Below, piece by piece: positions 9,740 through 16,115 of a DNA stretch of 16,115 nt. The translations under genes were made by a program, and so were the position numbers. The notes beneath the pieces are model-generated. The model saw nothing but the letters and a program-made list of their open reading frames with translations. It did no database searches and was not told where the DNA came from. How positions within the stretch are numbered: the first letter of the stretch is position 1; each line of letters begins with the position of its first letter. The stretch comes from Pseudomonadota bacterium (GTDB taxonomy: Bacteria > Desulfobacterota > Syntrophia > Syntrophales > UBA5619), in contig JAHIMW010000012.1 in the NCBI GenBank assembly GCA_018896355.1, forward strand, positions 1-16,115, given 5' to 3'.

Positions 9740-10470
9740 CAGGCGTCCTCCCCCAGGTAGGCCTTGATAACCATGGGATTATGCGAAACTTCGGCGTACG
9801 GGCCTTCGGCCAACGTGCGGCCCCAGTCTAATACAATGACCCGGTCGGTCAGGGCGGCAATGACGCGCATTACATGCTCGATGACGCAAATGCTGATACC
9901 CTGGCCGCGTATCTTATTAATCAAATCCATCATCTCATCCGCTTCATCACTGCTGATACCAGCCATCAATTCGTCCAGCATCAGTATCTTCGGGTCGGTG
10001 GATAGTGCGCGCGCCACTTCCATCTTTTTTATCTCGAGGGCTGTGAGTTTCGAGACAGGTTTGTCCAGGTCCTGCAAGCCCATGAACCCGCAGACATCGC
10101 TTGCTTTCTTGATGGCTTGCGGACAGGTGAGTCCGCGGGCAAAGAGCGCGCCGGTCATCACGTTTTCCAGCAGGGTCAGGTCAACCAGCGGCCGGCTGAT
10201 CTGGAAGGTGCGTGCGATGCCGATGCGGCTGCGGATATGTGCGGGCAGCGCCGAGATGTCCTTGCCCTCGTAAATTATCCTGCCTTCCGTGGGAGGGAAT
10301 AGCCCGGTCAGTACGTTGATAAGGGTGGTCTTGCCCGCACCGTTGGGGCCGATGATGCCCAGTATCTCGCCGCGCTTCAGTTCTATGTCCACCTGGGTCA
10401 GCGCCACCAATCCCCAGAAATGGCGGCTCAATTTTTCCGTTTTCAGTATCACGTTGTCCTGCATATCCAT
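9739..10470 (-). CDS. livG: HAAT-family ABC transporter ATPase (LivG type)
   Basis: The 243-residue partner ATPase of LivF. Walker A GPNGAGKT is at 41-48, the IARTFQISRPL Q-loop region near 85-95, Walker B as KILMLDELMAG (161-171), and the H-loop His in IEHVM (199). The ABC signature is degenerate: KLTALEIKKMEVARAL (141-156) stands where LSxGQ would be expected. LivG-like subunits of organic-acid importers often depart from the consensus here, so the protein is probably functional, with one of the two composite ATP sites relying on the LivF signature. ATG at 10470 has a modest AAGG upstream; a second ATG two codons in (10464) is possible. It follows livM by 22 bases. Confidence 0.92.
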
Positions 10471-10492
10471 GCTGAAACCTTCAAACGTAAGA

Positions 10493-11413
10493 TCATTTTT
10501 TCTGCGTTAACTTCTTAATCAGTCCCATAATGCCATCGGGCAGGAAGAGTATGACCAGGATGATGATCAGACCGTAAATGATCAGGTAGCCATAGGGCAT
10601 AAGCAGCTTGAGATACTCGCCGGCCAGTCCCAGTACAATTGCCCCTATGACCGGGCCCCAGGTGGAGCGTATACCGCCTAAAAGCGCCATGGCCAGCGGC
10701 AGCAGGCTGTAATGCACTGAGAAGTTGGCATCGGGGTTGACCGAGCCATAAATCTCGGTGTAGGCTGCACCGACCAGTCCCTGCAGGGTTGAGGTGATTA
10801 CAAATATAACCACGAGCCATTTGAAAATATCGATGCCGCTGGACATGGCTACAATCTCATCGTTACGGATGCTTGTAATGGCAAAGTGGATGCGGCTCTT
10901 ATTAAACACCTCGGATAATACGATGGTAATCAGTAAAATGCCGAAGACCAGCCAGTAGGTTTGTTTAACGTCGCCGTTGAAGATGGCGTTATTGAGCACG
11001 ATGCCCATGGCGCCGCCCGTCCAAGTGTCAGGCAAGTTGCGTATGATGACACGGAATATCTCCGCCATGGCCAGAGTGATGATGGCAAAATATATGCCGC
11101 GCAGCCTCAGCGTGGCCAGTCCGATAAGCAGTGAAATCAGCCCGGCCATGATAGCGCCGAACAGAATGCAGATAAGCGGATTGATATTGGTGAAGACCTG
11201 CAGCATGGTGGCGGCATAACCGCCGATGCCGAAAAGACCCGCAATGCCGAAGGAGAGTTGCCCGGCGCGCAGCAGCATATCCCAGCTTATCGCCAGGGAC
11301 ATGTACATCATGATGATGTAAATCGTGTGCAGCAGGTAGGTTCCGGTATAGAACGGCAACGATGCCGCCGCCAGGAACAGCGCTGCGATAACAAATGCTT
11401 TCCAGATCTTCAT
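10493..11413 (-). CDS. livM: HAAT-family ABC transporter permease (LivM type)
   Basis: A 306-residue, strongly hydrophobic inner-membrane permease with many predicted helices. The LivM-type motif GQLSFGIAGLFGIGGYAATM lies near residue 50, and LGGIRSTWGPVIGAIVLG near the C-terminus is typical of the family. It would form the translocation channel with LivH. Its ATG overlaps the livH stop as ATGA (11410-11413), so the two are translationally coupled and made in equal amounts. Length and motifs are complete, with no frameshift. Confidence 0.93.
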   Translation of the reverse strand: MKIWKAFVIAALFLAAASLPFYTGTYLLHTIYIIMMYMSLAISWDMLLRAGQLSFGIAGLFGIGGYAATMLQVFTNINPLICILFGAIMAGLISLLIGLATLRLRGIYFAIITLAMAEIFRVIIRNLPDTWTGGAMGIVLNNAIFNGDVKQTYWLVFGILLITIVLSEVFNKSRIHFAITSIRNDEIVAMSSGIDIFKWLVVIFVITSTLQGLVGAAYTEIYGSVNPDANFSVHYSLLPLAMALLGGIRSTWGPVIGAIVLGLAGEYLKLLMPYGYLIIYGLIIILVILFLPDGIMGLIKKLTQKK

Positions 11414-12345
11414 TTGACCCTTTGCTGGTAAGAGCGGATAAGTATGGCGCCGACAATCAGGGCGAAGAACACCAGGTCGGCCCAGCCGGCTGCGCCGGGT
11501 ATGGCAGTGATGATGCTCTCACTGACACCCAACAGGGCGCTGTACCAAAGTATGCCCGTGATGTTGCCGATTCCCGCCATGGCAATCAGGCAGAACGATT
11601 TCATCGTATAGGGTGCGCCCATGACGGGAAAGACCGAGTGGCGCATGGCGAAGAGGACGCCGATGGTGCCGATGATGGCGATGGACAGGCTGAAGATAAT
11701 CAAGTAGGTCTTGTTTACGTCAATGCCGACAAGTTTCGCCCCTTTGGGGTTCTGGCCGACAGCGCGGGCGGCGCGCCCGATGCGCGTTTTTTTCAGGAAC
11801 AGGCTGATAATATAGAAGACCAGCATCGCCGCCAGCACATAGACGAACTCAAAGGTGCCGAAGGTCAGATCGCCAATGGTGAGTGAAGCCGAAACATAAG
11901 GAACGCTCAGCTTAAGCGGGGCTGAGGTAAAGGAGAGGTTGGCCGCCTCTTCCAGCACCAGACCCAGGCCGAAAGTGAGCAGAAGCTGGTTAAGCTCCTG
12001 AGAGCCCAGTACGGGCTTGATCAGCGCATAGAACGTGAGAATGCCGATCAGGAAGAAAGCCAGCATCGCCGGTATCATGGCCAGCAGTGGGTCGAGGCCG
12101 CTCTTGACCGCAAACCAATAGGCCATGTAGGAGCCCAGCATCATGAAGTCGCCGTGCGCCAGGTTGATGATGCCCACTATGCCCAGGATAAGGGCCATGG
12201 GCAGGGCGATCACGGCATACAGGCTGGAGCGCTGGATGCCCTCCAGCAGCACCTCGGGCTTGACCGCAAGTATGATCACGGCCATGATGATAGCCCCGAG
12301 GATTGCCTGGTACCGGCGCTCGCGCAGCTTGCTGACTATCTGCAT
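11410..12345 (-). CDS. livH: HAAT-family ABC transporter permease (LivH type)
   Basis: A 311-residue integral membrane permease. It carries the LivH hallmark GIINLAHGDFMMLGSYMAYW near residues 58-77, and repeated hydrophobic helices throughout. The soluble N-terminus (MQIVSKLRERRYQ) is short and basic, as expected for a cytoplasmic start. No strong Shine-Dalgarno precedes the ATG at 12345. A perfect hairpin (12364-12389) lies 18 bases upstream, between it and the binding-protein gene, so expression may be set by read-through and by that structure. Confidence 0.92.
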   Translation of the reverse strand: MQIVSKLRERRYQAILGAIIMAVIILAVKPEVLLEGIQRSSLYAVIALPMALILGIVGIINLAHGDFMMLGSYMAYWFAVKSGLDPLLAMIPAMLAFFLIGILTFYALIKPVLGSQELNQLLLTFGLGLVLEEAANLSFTSAPLKLSVPYVSASLTIGDLTFGTFEFVYVLAAMLVFYIISLFLKKTRIGRAARAVGQNPKGAKLVGIDVNKTYLIIFSLSIAIIGTIGVLFAMRHSVFPVMGAPYTMKSFCLIAMAGIGNITGILWYSALLGVSESIITAIPGAAGWADLVFFALIVGAILIRSYQQRVK

Positions 12346-12363
12346 AATTTACTTACTAATATG

Positions 12364-12389
12364 CCGGGCGCGGCATCGGCCGCGCCCGG
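12364..12389 (-). promoter_or_regulatory. Intercistronic hairpin between binding protein and permease genes
   Basis: CCGGGCGCGGC (12364-12374), ATCG, GCCGCGCCCGG (12379-12389) is a perfect 11-base GC-rich stem. On the transcribed strand it follows the binding-protein stop by 23 bases. No T-run comes after it (CATATTAGTAAG instead), so it is unlikely to be a full terminator. Such structures after binding-protein genes usually protect the upstream mRNA segment or partly attenuate, giving more binding protein than permease. Confidence 0.6.
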
Positions 12390-12412
12390 AGGGTTGTTAT
12401 GAACTTATAGGC

Positions 12413-13645
12413 TTATCTCTTGTCCCAGGCTGGAAAGGGGTAAGCAGGTTCGGCCGTTTTAAAGTCGAGTGGCCAGAGGACCTGCTGGACGCCCTTCTTC
12501 CATTGCAGGATCTTCTGCTTGGTGAACCCCTGGTTCTTCAGTGCTCTGCTGGCCGTGATCGTCAGCGTCTCTCCGACCGGGGAATCGTACTTGGTATCTT
12601 TCAAAGCAGCAATGACCTTGTCCTGGTCCAGGCTGCCGACTTTATTGATGGCATTTGCTACTACATAGACATTGGTATAGCCCAGCGGCGCGAAATAGGT
12701 GGCTGGCGCCTCGTTGAACTCCTTGTTATAGGCATCCCAGAAGTGCTTGCTGACCTTGCTGACCTCTTTAAGGGAGGGCGCCCACATGCCAAACAGTGAT
12801 ACGCCTTCAGCCAACGGGGACTTGCCGAAGTCCGCCGGCCAGCCCGGGGGCGCTCCGATGAGCATGGGAGGAGCAAAACCGATTTCTTTGGCCTGCTCAA
12901 GCATGGGCAGCGCATCGGCGTCATAACCAAGCCAGAGATAAGCGTCGGGTTTATAATCCTTGGCCTGCCTCAGGGCAGCACGGTACTCGCCGCCGCCCAT
13001 CAGAGCGCTCTTAAAGGATGCGCCGCTGACCTCCCAGCCCTGCTGGGGCCAGAGGGTCTGGAAACCTTTGTAACCGGTGGTGCCAAAAGCGCCTTCCTCA
13101 TAGCCGATGAACCATTTCTGCAGTTTGATCAGTGGGTTCTTGGCAGCCAATTCTTTAAAACCGGTAATATAACCGCCGACCTGCTGGTAATCCCAGGGGT
13201 GCAGGTGGAAATACCAGGCCTGCTCCGCCATGGGCGCTTCGATGACGGACGAGGCCGCCGCGCCGATCCAGACAGTCGGCTTGGCGTACTTCTTCAGCAC
13301 GGGCAATTGCGCCATGTGGACGCCGGAGGACATGCCGCCAATGAAGGCATAGACGTTGTCCACGGTGGCAAGTTTGTCGATGGCGGCCGCGCCTTTCTCG
13401 CCCTTCATTTCATCGTCGGCAATGACGACCACCAGTGGGCGGCCCAGCACGCCTCCGGCTGCGTTGATTTCCTTAACGGCCAGTTGCATGGCCCTGGAAG
13501 CCTGCTTTCCGGTGATATCGGCCAGCGGGAGCACCGCGCCGAACTTGATGGGGTCGCCGGAAGCTGGTTTCGGCGCCGCCGCAAGCGCGATCCCCGCGCC
13601 CAAAAACATGAAGATGCATGCCAGAATGATCCCCTTTTTCATCAT
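12413..13645 (-). CDS. HAAT-family ABC transporter periplasmic substrate-binding protein
   Basis: A 410-residue LivJ/Peripla_BP_6-type protein that captures the ligand outside the membrane for LivHMGF. A signal peptide is visible: MMKKG, a hydrophobic core IILACIFMFLGAGIALA, and a likely signal peptidase I site after ALA near residue 23. The mature region opens with DPIKFGAVLPLADITGKQASRAMQLAVKEINAAGG, typical of the family. There is no lipobox Cys at the cleavage site, which suggests a soluble periplasmic protein and hence a diderm host. GGAGGAG lies about 7 bases upstream of the ATG (13645); a second ATG follows at once. It is the first gene of the importer operon, downstream of a consensus promoter and a leader of about 260 bases. 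The ligand is unknown. Confidence 0.93.
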   Translation of the reverse strand: MMKKGIILACIFMFLGAGIALAAAPKPASGDPIKFGAVLPLADITGKQASRAMQLAVKEINAAGGVLGRPLVVVIADDEMKGEKGAAAIDKLATVDNVYAFIGGMSSGVHMAQLPVLKKYAKPTVWIGAAASSVIEAPMAEQAWYFHLHPWDYQQVGGYITGFKELAAKNPLIKLQKWFIGYEEGAFGTTGYKGFQTLWPQQGWEVSGASFKSALMGGGEYRAALRQAKDYKPDAYLWLGYDADALPMLEQAKEIGFAPPMLIGAPPGWPADFGKSPLAEGVSLFGMWAPSLKEVSKVSKHFWDAYNKEFNEAPATYFAPLGYTNVYVVANAINKVGSLDQDKVIAALKDTKYDSPVGETLTITASRALKNQGFTKQKILQWKKGVQQVLWPLDFKTAEPAYPFPAWDKR

Positions 13646-13908
13646 CTTACGTCTCCTCCTTTCTCACGTTACTTCCGATTAAGATCTGAATGTTCCCGCA
13701 ATACCTCTGCCAAACCTGATGAACTCGTAATAAGGTCGTTCACTTGTGGTTCTGCTCTCACCCCGTTTACGCTTCACGCATGCGATTACCCGCATGAATG
13801 CAAAACTCGGTTCTGACGGTCGGCTAACTTTTTCCGGTTGGTTTCTCAACCCACTGGCTTCGCCAAGCTTTGCCTGGCGCACTAAGACTATTGCTTTCAA
13901 GGGGTCGA
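13646..13908 (-). ncRNA. Long leader RNA of the importer operon, unidentified
   Basis: Between the promoter at 13909-13937 and the binding-protein ATG lie about 260 bases with no convincing gene. Hairpins are visible: CATGCG (13779-13784) / CGCATG (13791-13796); GGTTG/CAACC near 13840-13855; and CGCCA/TGGCG near 13861-13879, whose TGGC can also pair with a nearby GCCA, giving alternative folds. The strong Shine-Dalgarno lies at the end. The length and competing pairings would suit a cis-regulatory RNA, but I recognise no known riboswitch class. A 73-residue open frame at 13679-13900 has no protein-like character. Confidence 0.35.
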
Positions 13909-13937
13909 AGTATAGGGGGGCTGTTTTTGCTTGTCAA
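13909..13937 (-). promoter_or_regulatory. Consensus sigma-70 promoter of the importer operon
   Basis: On the minus strand TTGACA (13937-13932) is followed after exactly 17 bases by TATACT (13914-13909): a perfect -35, a 5-of-6 -10 and ideal spacing. Transcription would begin near 13902. It lies just outside the stop codon of the hydrolase gene (13964-13966), so it gives the binding protein, LivHMGF and ligase genes their own start. This is the best promoter in the window. Confidence 0.8.
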
Positions 13938-13963
13938 GGGATATTTTGGCAACTTAAAACACC

Positions 13964-14770
13964 TTATGAATGCTTGAGTGCGAAGCCCATAATGATGGTC
14001 ATGAACTCGTTCATCTTCTCCAGGAAGGCGCCGTGCCCGGCATCCGGGATGATAACGAATTCGCAGTTAGGCATATTGTTCAGTAGAATCCGCTGTAATT
14101 CGATGGGAGTGATCAGGTCCTTGTCCGCGCCGATTAATAGCGTGGGCGCCTTGATGGTCTTAAGCTGCTCGGGGCTGACGTTGTACTCCTGTATGCTCTG
14201 CGAGAGGCGCAGGAAGCCCTCGAACCATTCTTTGGTCAGCAGCGCCTTGAACATGGCCTGCCGCTGCAGCAGGAAGTCCATGTATTTATCGTAAAAAGCG
14301 CCGGAGTAGATGATCGGTGTGGAAAGCTGGAAGAACTTCTCGCCGTCGTTCAGCTCGGCCGCTATCTCCCAGGATTTGCCGATGACCTTGAGGTGGTTGG
14401 GGATGAAGCTGGTGGTGTTGGGCAGCATCAGTGACTTCAGCCGGTCCTGGTGCTTAAGAGAGAAAAGCAGCGCGACGTCGCCACCGTAGGAAACGCCCAT
14501 CAGGTGGACTTTCTGAATGGCCAGAGCATCGAGCAGCTTGAGCACATCGCCAACGTGAATATCTATCTTGTAGGGGCCGGCCATTTTGGATGACTGCCCC
14601 TGGTCGCGGAAGTCCATCAGGATAAGCTTGAATTTCCGGGAGAGGGTAGGTACGAAAGCGGCCCAGCTTACCGTGTTCATCATGATCCCGCCCAGGAACA
14701 GGACCGGCTCGCCCTGACCGTAAACCTCGTAGTTAATCTTAATCCCTTCGCCAACCTCAAGCTGTGGCAT
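13964..14770 (-). CDS. Alpha/beta hydrolase
   Basis: A 268-residue single-domain alpha/beta-fold hydrolase of the PcaD/MhpC-like superfamily. The nucleophile elbow GVSYGG puts Ser at 94. The acid is probably Asp 218 in GADKDLITP (Asp 216 is the alternative), and the catalytic His is 246 in DAGHGAFLEKMNEF. The strand-4 motif LILMDFRDQGQSS (49-61) corresponds to the DxRGxGxS of the family. The oxyanion region reads LGGIMMN, without the usual HG. GGAGGT precedes the ATG at 14770. There is no signal peptide, so it acts in the cytoplasm. It could hydrolyse an ester, lactone, thioester or C-C bond; the neighbouring KASIII-like protein and the CoA ligase suggest an acyl or ring-cleavage intermediate, but the substrate is not determined. 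Confidence 0.85.
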   Translation of the reverse strand: MPQLEVGEGIKINYEVYGQGEPVLFLGGIMMNTVSWAAFVPTLSRKFKLILMDFRDQGQSSKMAGPYKIDIHVGDVLKLLDALAIQKVHLMGVSYGGDVALLFSLKHQDRLKSLMLPNTTSFIPNHLKVIGKSWEIAAELNDGEKFFQLSTPIIYSGAFYDKYMDFLLQRQAMFKALLTKEWFEGFLRLSQSIQEYNVSPEQLKTIKAPTLLIGADKDLITPIELQRILLNNMPNCEFVIIPDAGHGAFLEKMNEFMTIIMGFALKHS

Positions 14771-14813
14771 GGCTTACCTCCTCATCGAAATATGACGCCC
14801 CAATCAGGTTTGA

Positions 14814-14842
14814 ATGGTAACAGAATATAGTAAACATGTCAA
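14814..14842 (-). promoter_or_regulatory. Candidate promoter for the hydrolase gene
   Basis: On the minus strand TTGACA (14842-14837) and TACCAT (14819-14814, 4 of 6 with the key T, A and final T) are separated by 17 bases. The start would fall near 14807, about 37 bases before the ATG at 14770. The -35 box begins 5 bases after the KASIII-like gene's stop codon. The perfect -35 and ideal spacing support it; the -10 is only fair. Confidence 0.5.
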
Positions 14843-14846
14843 TAAA

Positions 14847-15857
14847 TTACACCCATCTGAATAGAGCTGCTCCGAGCACAAAACCCGCCCCCGAAGTGCA
14901 GAACATCACATAATCGCCTTTTTTTAACTTTCCCAACTCGCGGCACTCGTGCAGGGCCATCAAGGCTGAGGCTGAGCCGGCATAGCCCAGGCGGTCCGAG
15001 ATCCAGTGAGTCTTGCTCATGGGCAGTCCCAGCTCTTGCATGGTAGCTTCCACCGTATCGAGCTCCACCTGGTTCATCAATATCATGTGCAGGTCTGCTA
15101 CCTTTATCTTGCCCTTGCGGCAGACTTCACGTACCAGATTAGGCCATCGTGCTACATTGAAGTCAGCCGGCACCTTGTGGCGGTTCTCATGGAACCTGAG
15201 CAGATGTTTTTTCTCCTCGATCATTTTAACATCCGGCGGCCTTGCCGCGCCAAGGTAGATGCCGTAGGTGTCCCAATACGTACCCTCTGTAATTGTCTTG
15301 CCGGCGATGTAGCCGGGTTCGTCGGACCTGGACAGTATGATGGCCGCTGCGCCGTCACTGAAGAGTGTGGCCAGCACCTTGGTCACGGATTCCGAGTACG
15401 GCCCCCAGTCCAGCCAGCGCGTCATGGCATAGGCGCCGATGACCATGACGTTGTTGACCTCGGGGTCGAGCATGATGAACTGCGAGCCAATGGTCAGGGC
15501 GATGGTTTCATCGGTACAGGCTGCGTTTATGTCAAACACCCCGGCATTGCGCGCGCCCAGACCGTTCTGGATAATAGCTGATGTCGGTGGTGTAACGTAG
15601 TCCGGGGTATCGGTCGCCAGTATGATATAATCGAGGTCATCCGGCTTCATACCCGCCTCCTTCAGCGCGTTCTGCGCGGCCTTCACGGACATGGTGGACG
15701 TCGATTCATCCGGTGCGGCCTGGTAGCGTACCTTAATTCCCTTGTTGGCCAGGTACTTATCCACGTCGTAGCCAATCATACGACCAAGTTCCTCATTGGT
15801 AATGCGCTTCTGCGGGATGTACATCCCTGATCCGCTGATCTTTGCGTACCTGCTCAT
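14847..15857 (-). CDS. KASIII/thiolase-fold protein with altered active site
   Basis: This 336-residue protein of the FabH-like condensing-enzyme family has normal length and fold markers: MSRYAKISGSGMYIPQKRIT at the N-terminus, DINAACTDETIAL with the nucleophile Cys 114, LFSDGAAAIILS (165-176), and the C-terminal SGAGFVLGAALFRW. Aligned by eye to E. coli FabH, the HQAN motif holding the catalytic His reads NQVE (Asn 262), and GNTSAAS holding the catalytic Asn reads GYAGSAS (Tyr 292). So the Cys is kept while both decarboxylation residues are gone. It may be an acyltransferase, a non-decarboxylating condensing enzyme or a thioester-binding protein rather than a beta-ketoacyl synthase. GGAGGAG precedes the ATG. 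It is followed after 76 bases by the hydrolase gene on the same strand. Confidence 0.88.
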   Translation of the reverse strand: MSRYAKISGSGMYIPQKRITNEELGRMIGYDVDKYLANKGIKVRYQAAPDESTSTMSVKAAQNALKEAGMKPDDLDYIILATDTPDYVTPPTSAIIQNGLGARNAGVFDINAACTDETIALTIGSQFIMLDPEVNNVMVIGAYAMTRWLDWGPYSESVTKVLATLFSDGAAAIILSRSDEPGYIAGKTITEGTYWDTYGIYLGAARPPDVKMIEEKKHLLRFHENRHKVPADFNVARWPNLVREVCRKGKIKVADLHMILMNQVELDTVEATMQELGLPMSKTHWISDRLGYAGSASALMALHECRELGKLKKGDYVMFCTSGAGFVLGAALFRWV

Positions 15858-15913
15858 GCTCTCTCCTCCTGCCCTTTAACCAATGCCTGACTGCTTACAA
15901 ATATGAAAGGTGA

Positions 15914-15933
15914 TTCAACAATTATGAGTTGAA
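15914..15933. promoter_or_regulatory. Operator-like inverted repeat upstream of the KASIII-like gene
   Basis: TTCAAC (15914-15919), 8 bases, GTTGAA (15928-15933) is a perfect 6-base inverted repeat of operator size in the 114-base gap between the acyl-CoA dehydrogenase stop and the KASIII-like start (56 bases upstream of the latter). No convincing -35/-10 pair was found around it. The match may be chance. Confidence 0.3.
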
Positions 15934-15971
15934 ACCCTGGTGTGGGTCGCTAATTCCTCTATTTTTTATCA

Positions 15972-16115
15972 TTACCGCAGGCCGATGAGCTTCCGGGCGA
16001 CGACGATGCGCTGGATCTCGTTGGTCCCCTCGTAGATCTGACAGATCTTGGCGTCGCGCATGTGACGCTCGGCGGGGTACTCCTTGATATAGCCGTAGCC
16101 GCCGAAGATCTGGAC
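15972..16115 (-). CDS. Acyl-CoA dehydrogenase, C-terminal fragment (cut by window edge)
   Basis: The last 47 residues of an acyl-CoA dehydrogenase read VQIFGGYGYIKEYPAERHMR and then DAKICQIYEGTNEIQR. The QIFGGYGY and YEGTNEIQR motifs are family hallmarks, and the Glu in YEGT is the catalytic base that removes the alpha proton in short- and medium-chain enzymes. The gene continues beyond 16115. It ends in TAA followed at once by TGA. The enzyme would desaturate an acyl-CoA and pass electrons to EtfBA, so it fits the left-hand block functionally. Its G+C is also like the left-hand block (37 of 60 in bases 16021-16080) rather than like the genes next to it. Confidence 0.93.
   Translation of the reverse strand, partial: VQIFGGYGYIKEYPAERHMRDAKICQIYEGTNEIQRIVVARKLIGLR

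Noticed and set aside
12364..12389. Intrinsic terminator between binding protein and livH
   Set aside because: The stem is strong but no run of T follows on the transcribed strand, and the downstream genes have no other promoter that I could find.
13679..13900. Small frame of 73 codons in the importer operon leader
   Set aside because: It lacks a ribosome binding site, is rich in Arg/Ser/Gly without structure, and lies where an untranslated leader is better supported. It could be a leader peptide, but nothing positive supports that.

Overview
The window comes from an anaerobic, probably syntrophic or sulfate-reducing-type bacterium. I lean towards Desulfobacterota (Syntrophaceae-like). The basis is the gene set: AMP-forming acetyl-CoA synthetase, EtfBA, a membrane heterodisulfide-reductase-like Etf:quinone oxidoreductase, and the tail of an acyl-CoA dehydrogenase. 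The dense load of short intergenic palindromes also fits that group. The lineage is inferred from gene content and style, not from a database comparison.

Layout. Bases 1-7287 carry four plus-strand genes: acs (534-2513), etfB (2807-3577), etfA (3732-4709) and a 757-residue membrane Fe-S oxidoreductase (5014-7287). The gaps between them are packed with dispersed palindromic repeats, including three copies of one cloverleaf-like element. A further repeat lies in frame inside the oxidoreductase gene. Bases 7399-15857 carry eight minus-strand genes. Read in transcription order they are a KASIII/thiolase-fold protein, an alpha/beta hydrolase, a complete branched-chain-amino-acid-type (HAAT) ABC importer (binding protein, LivH, LivM, LivG, LivF) and an acyl-CoA ligase. 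At the right edge (15972-16115, minus) is the C-terminus of an acyl-CoA dehydrogenase whose base composition matches the left part.

How the genes work together. In the left block, EtfBA would take electrons from acyl-CoA dehydrogenases and the membrane oxidoreductase would pass them to menaquinone. Acs links acetate and acetyl-CoA, and in syntrophs it may run towards ATP formation. In the right block, the ABC importer plus ligase look like a system that takes up a carboxylic acid and activates it with CoA. A consensus sigma-70 promoter (13909-13937) lies about 260 bases upstream of the binding-protein gene and would drive a six-gene operon through a long untranslated leader. The hydrolase and the KASIII-like protein precede it on the same strand and could act on the same compound. 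The substrate cannot be read from the sequence.

Most notable points. The KASIII-like protein keeps the nucleophile Cys but has Asn and Tyr where the catalytic His and Asn should be. The minus-strand block is lower in G+C and free of the repeats that crowd its left flank, and it ends next to a possible truncated reading frame, so it may be an acquired island. The consensus promoter with its long unexplained leader may be a riboregulator. No tRNA, rRNA, CRISPR array, transposase or integrase was seen.
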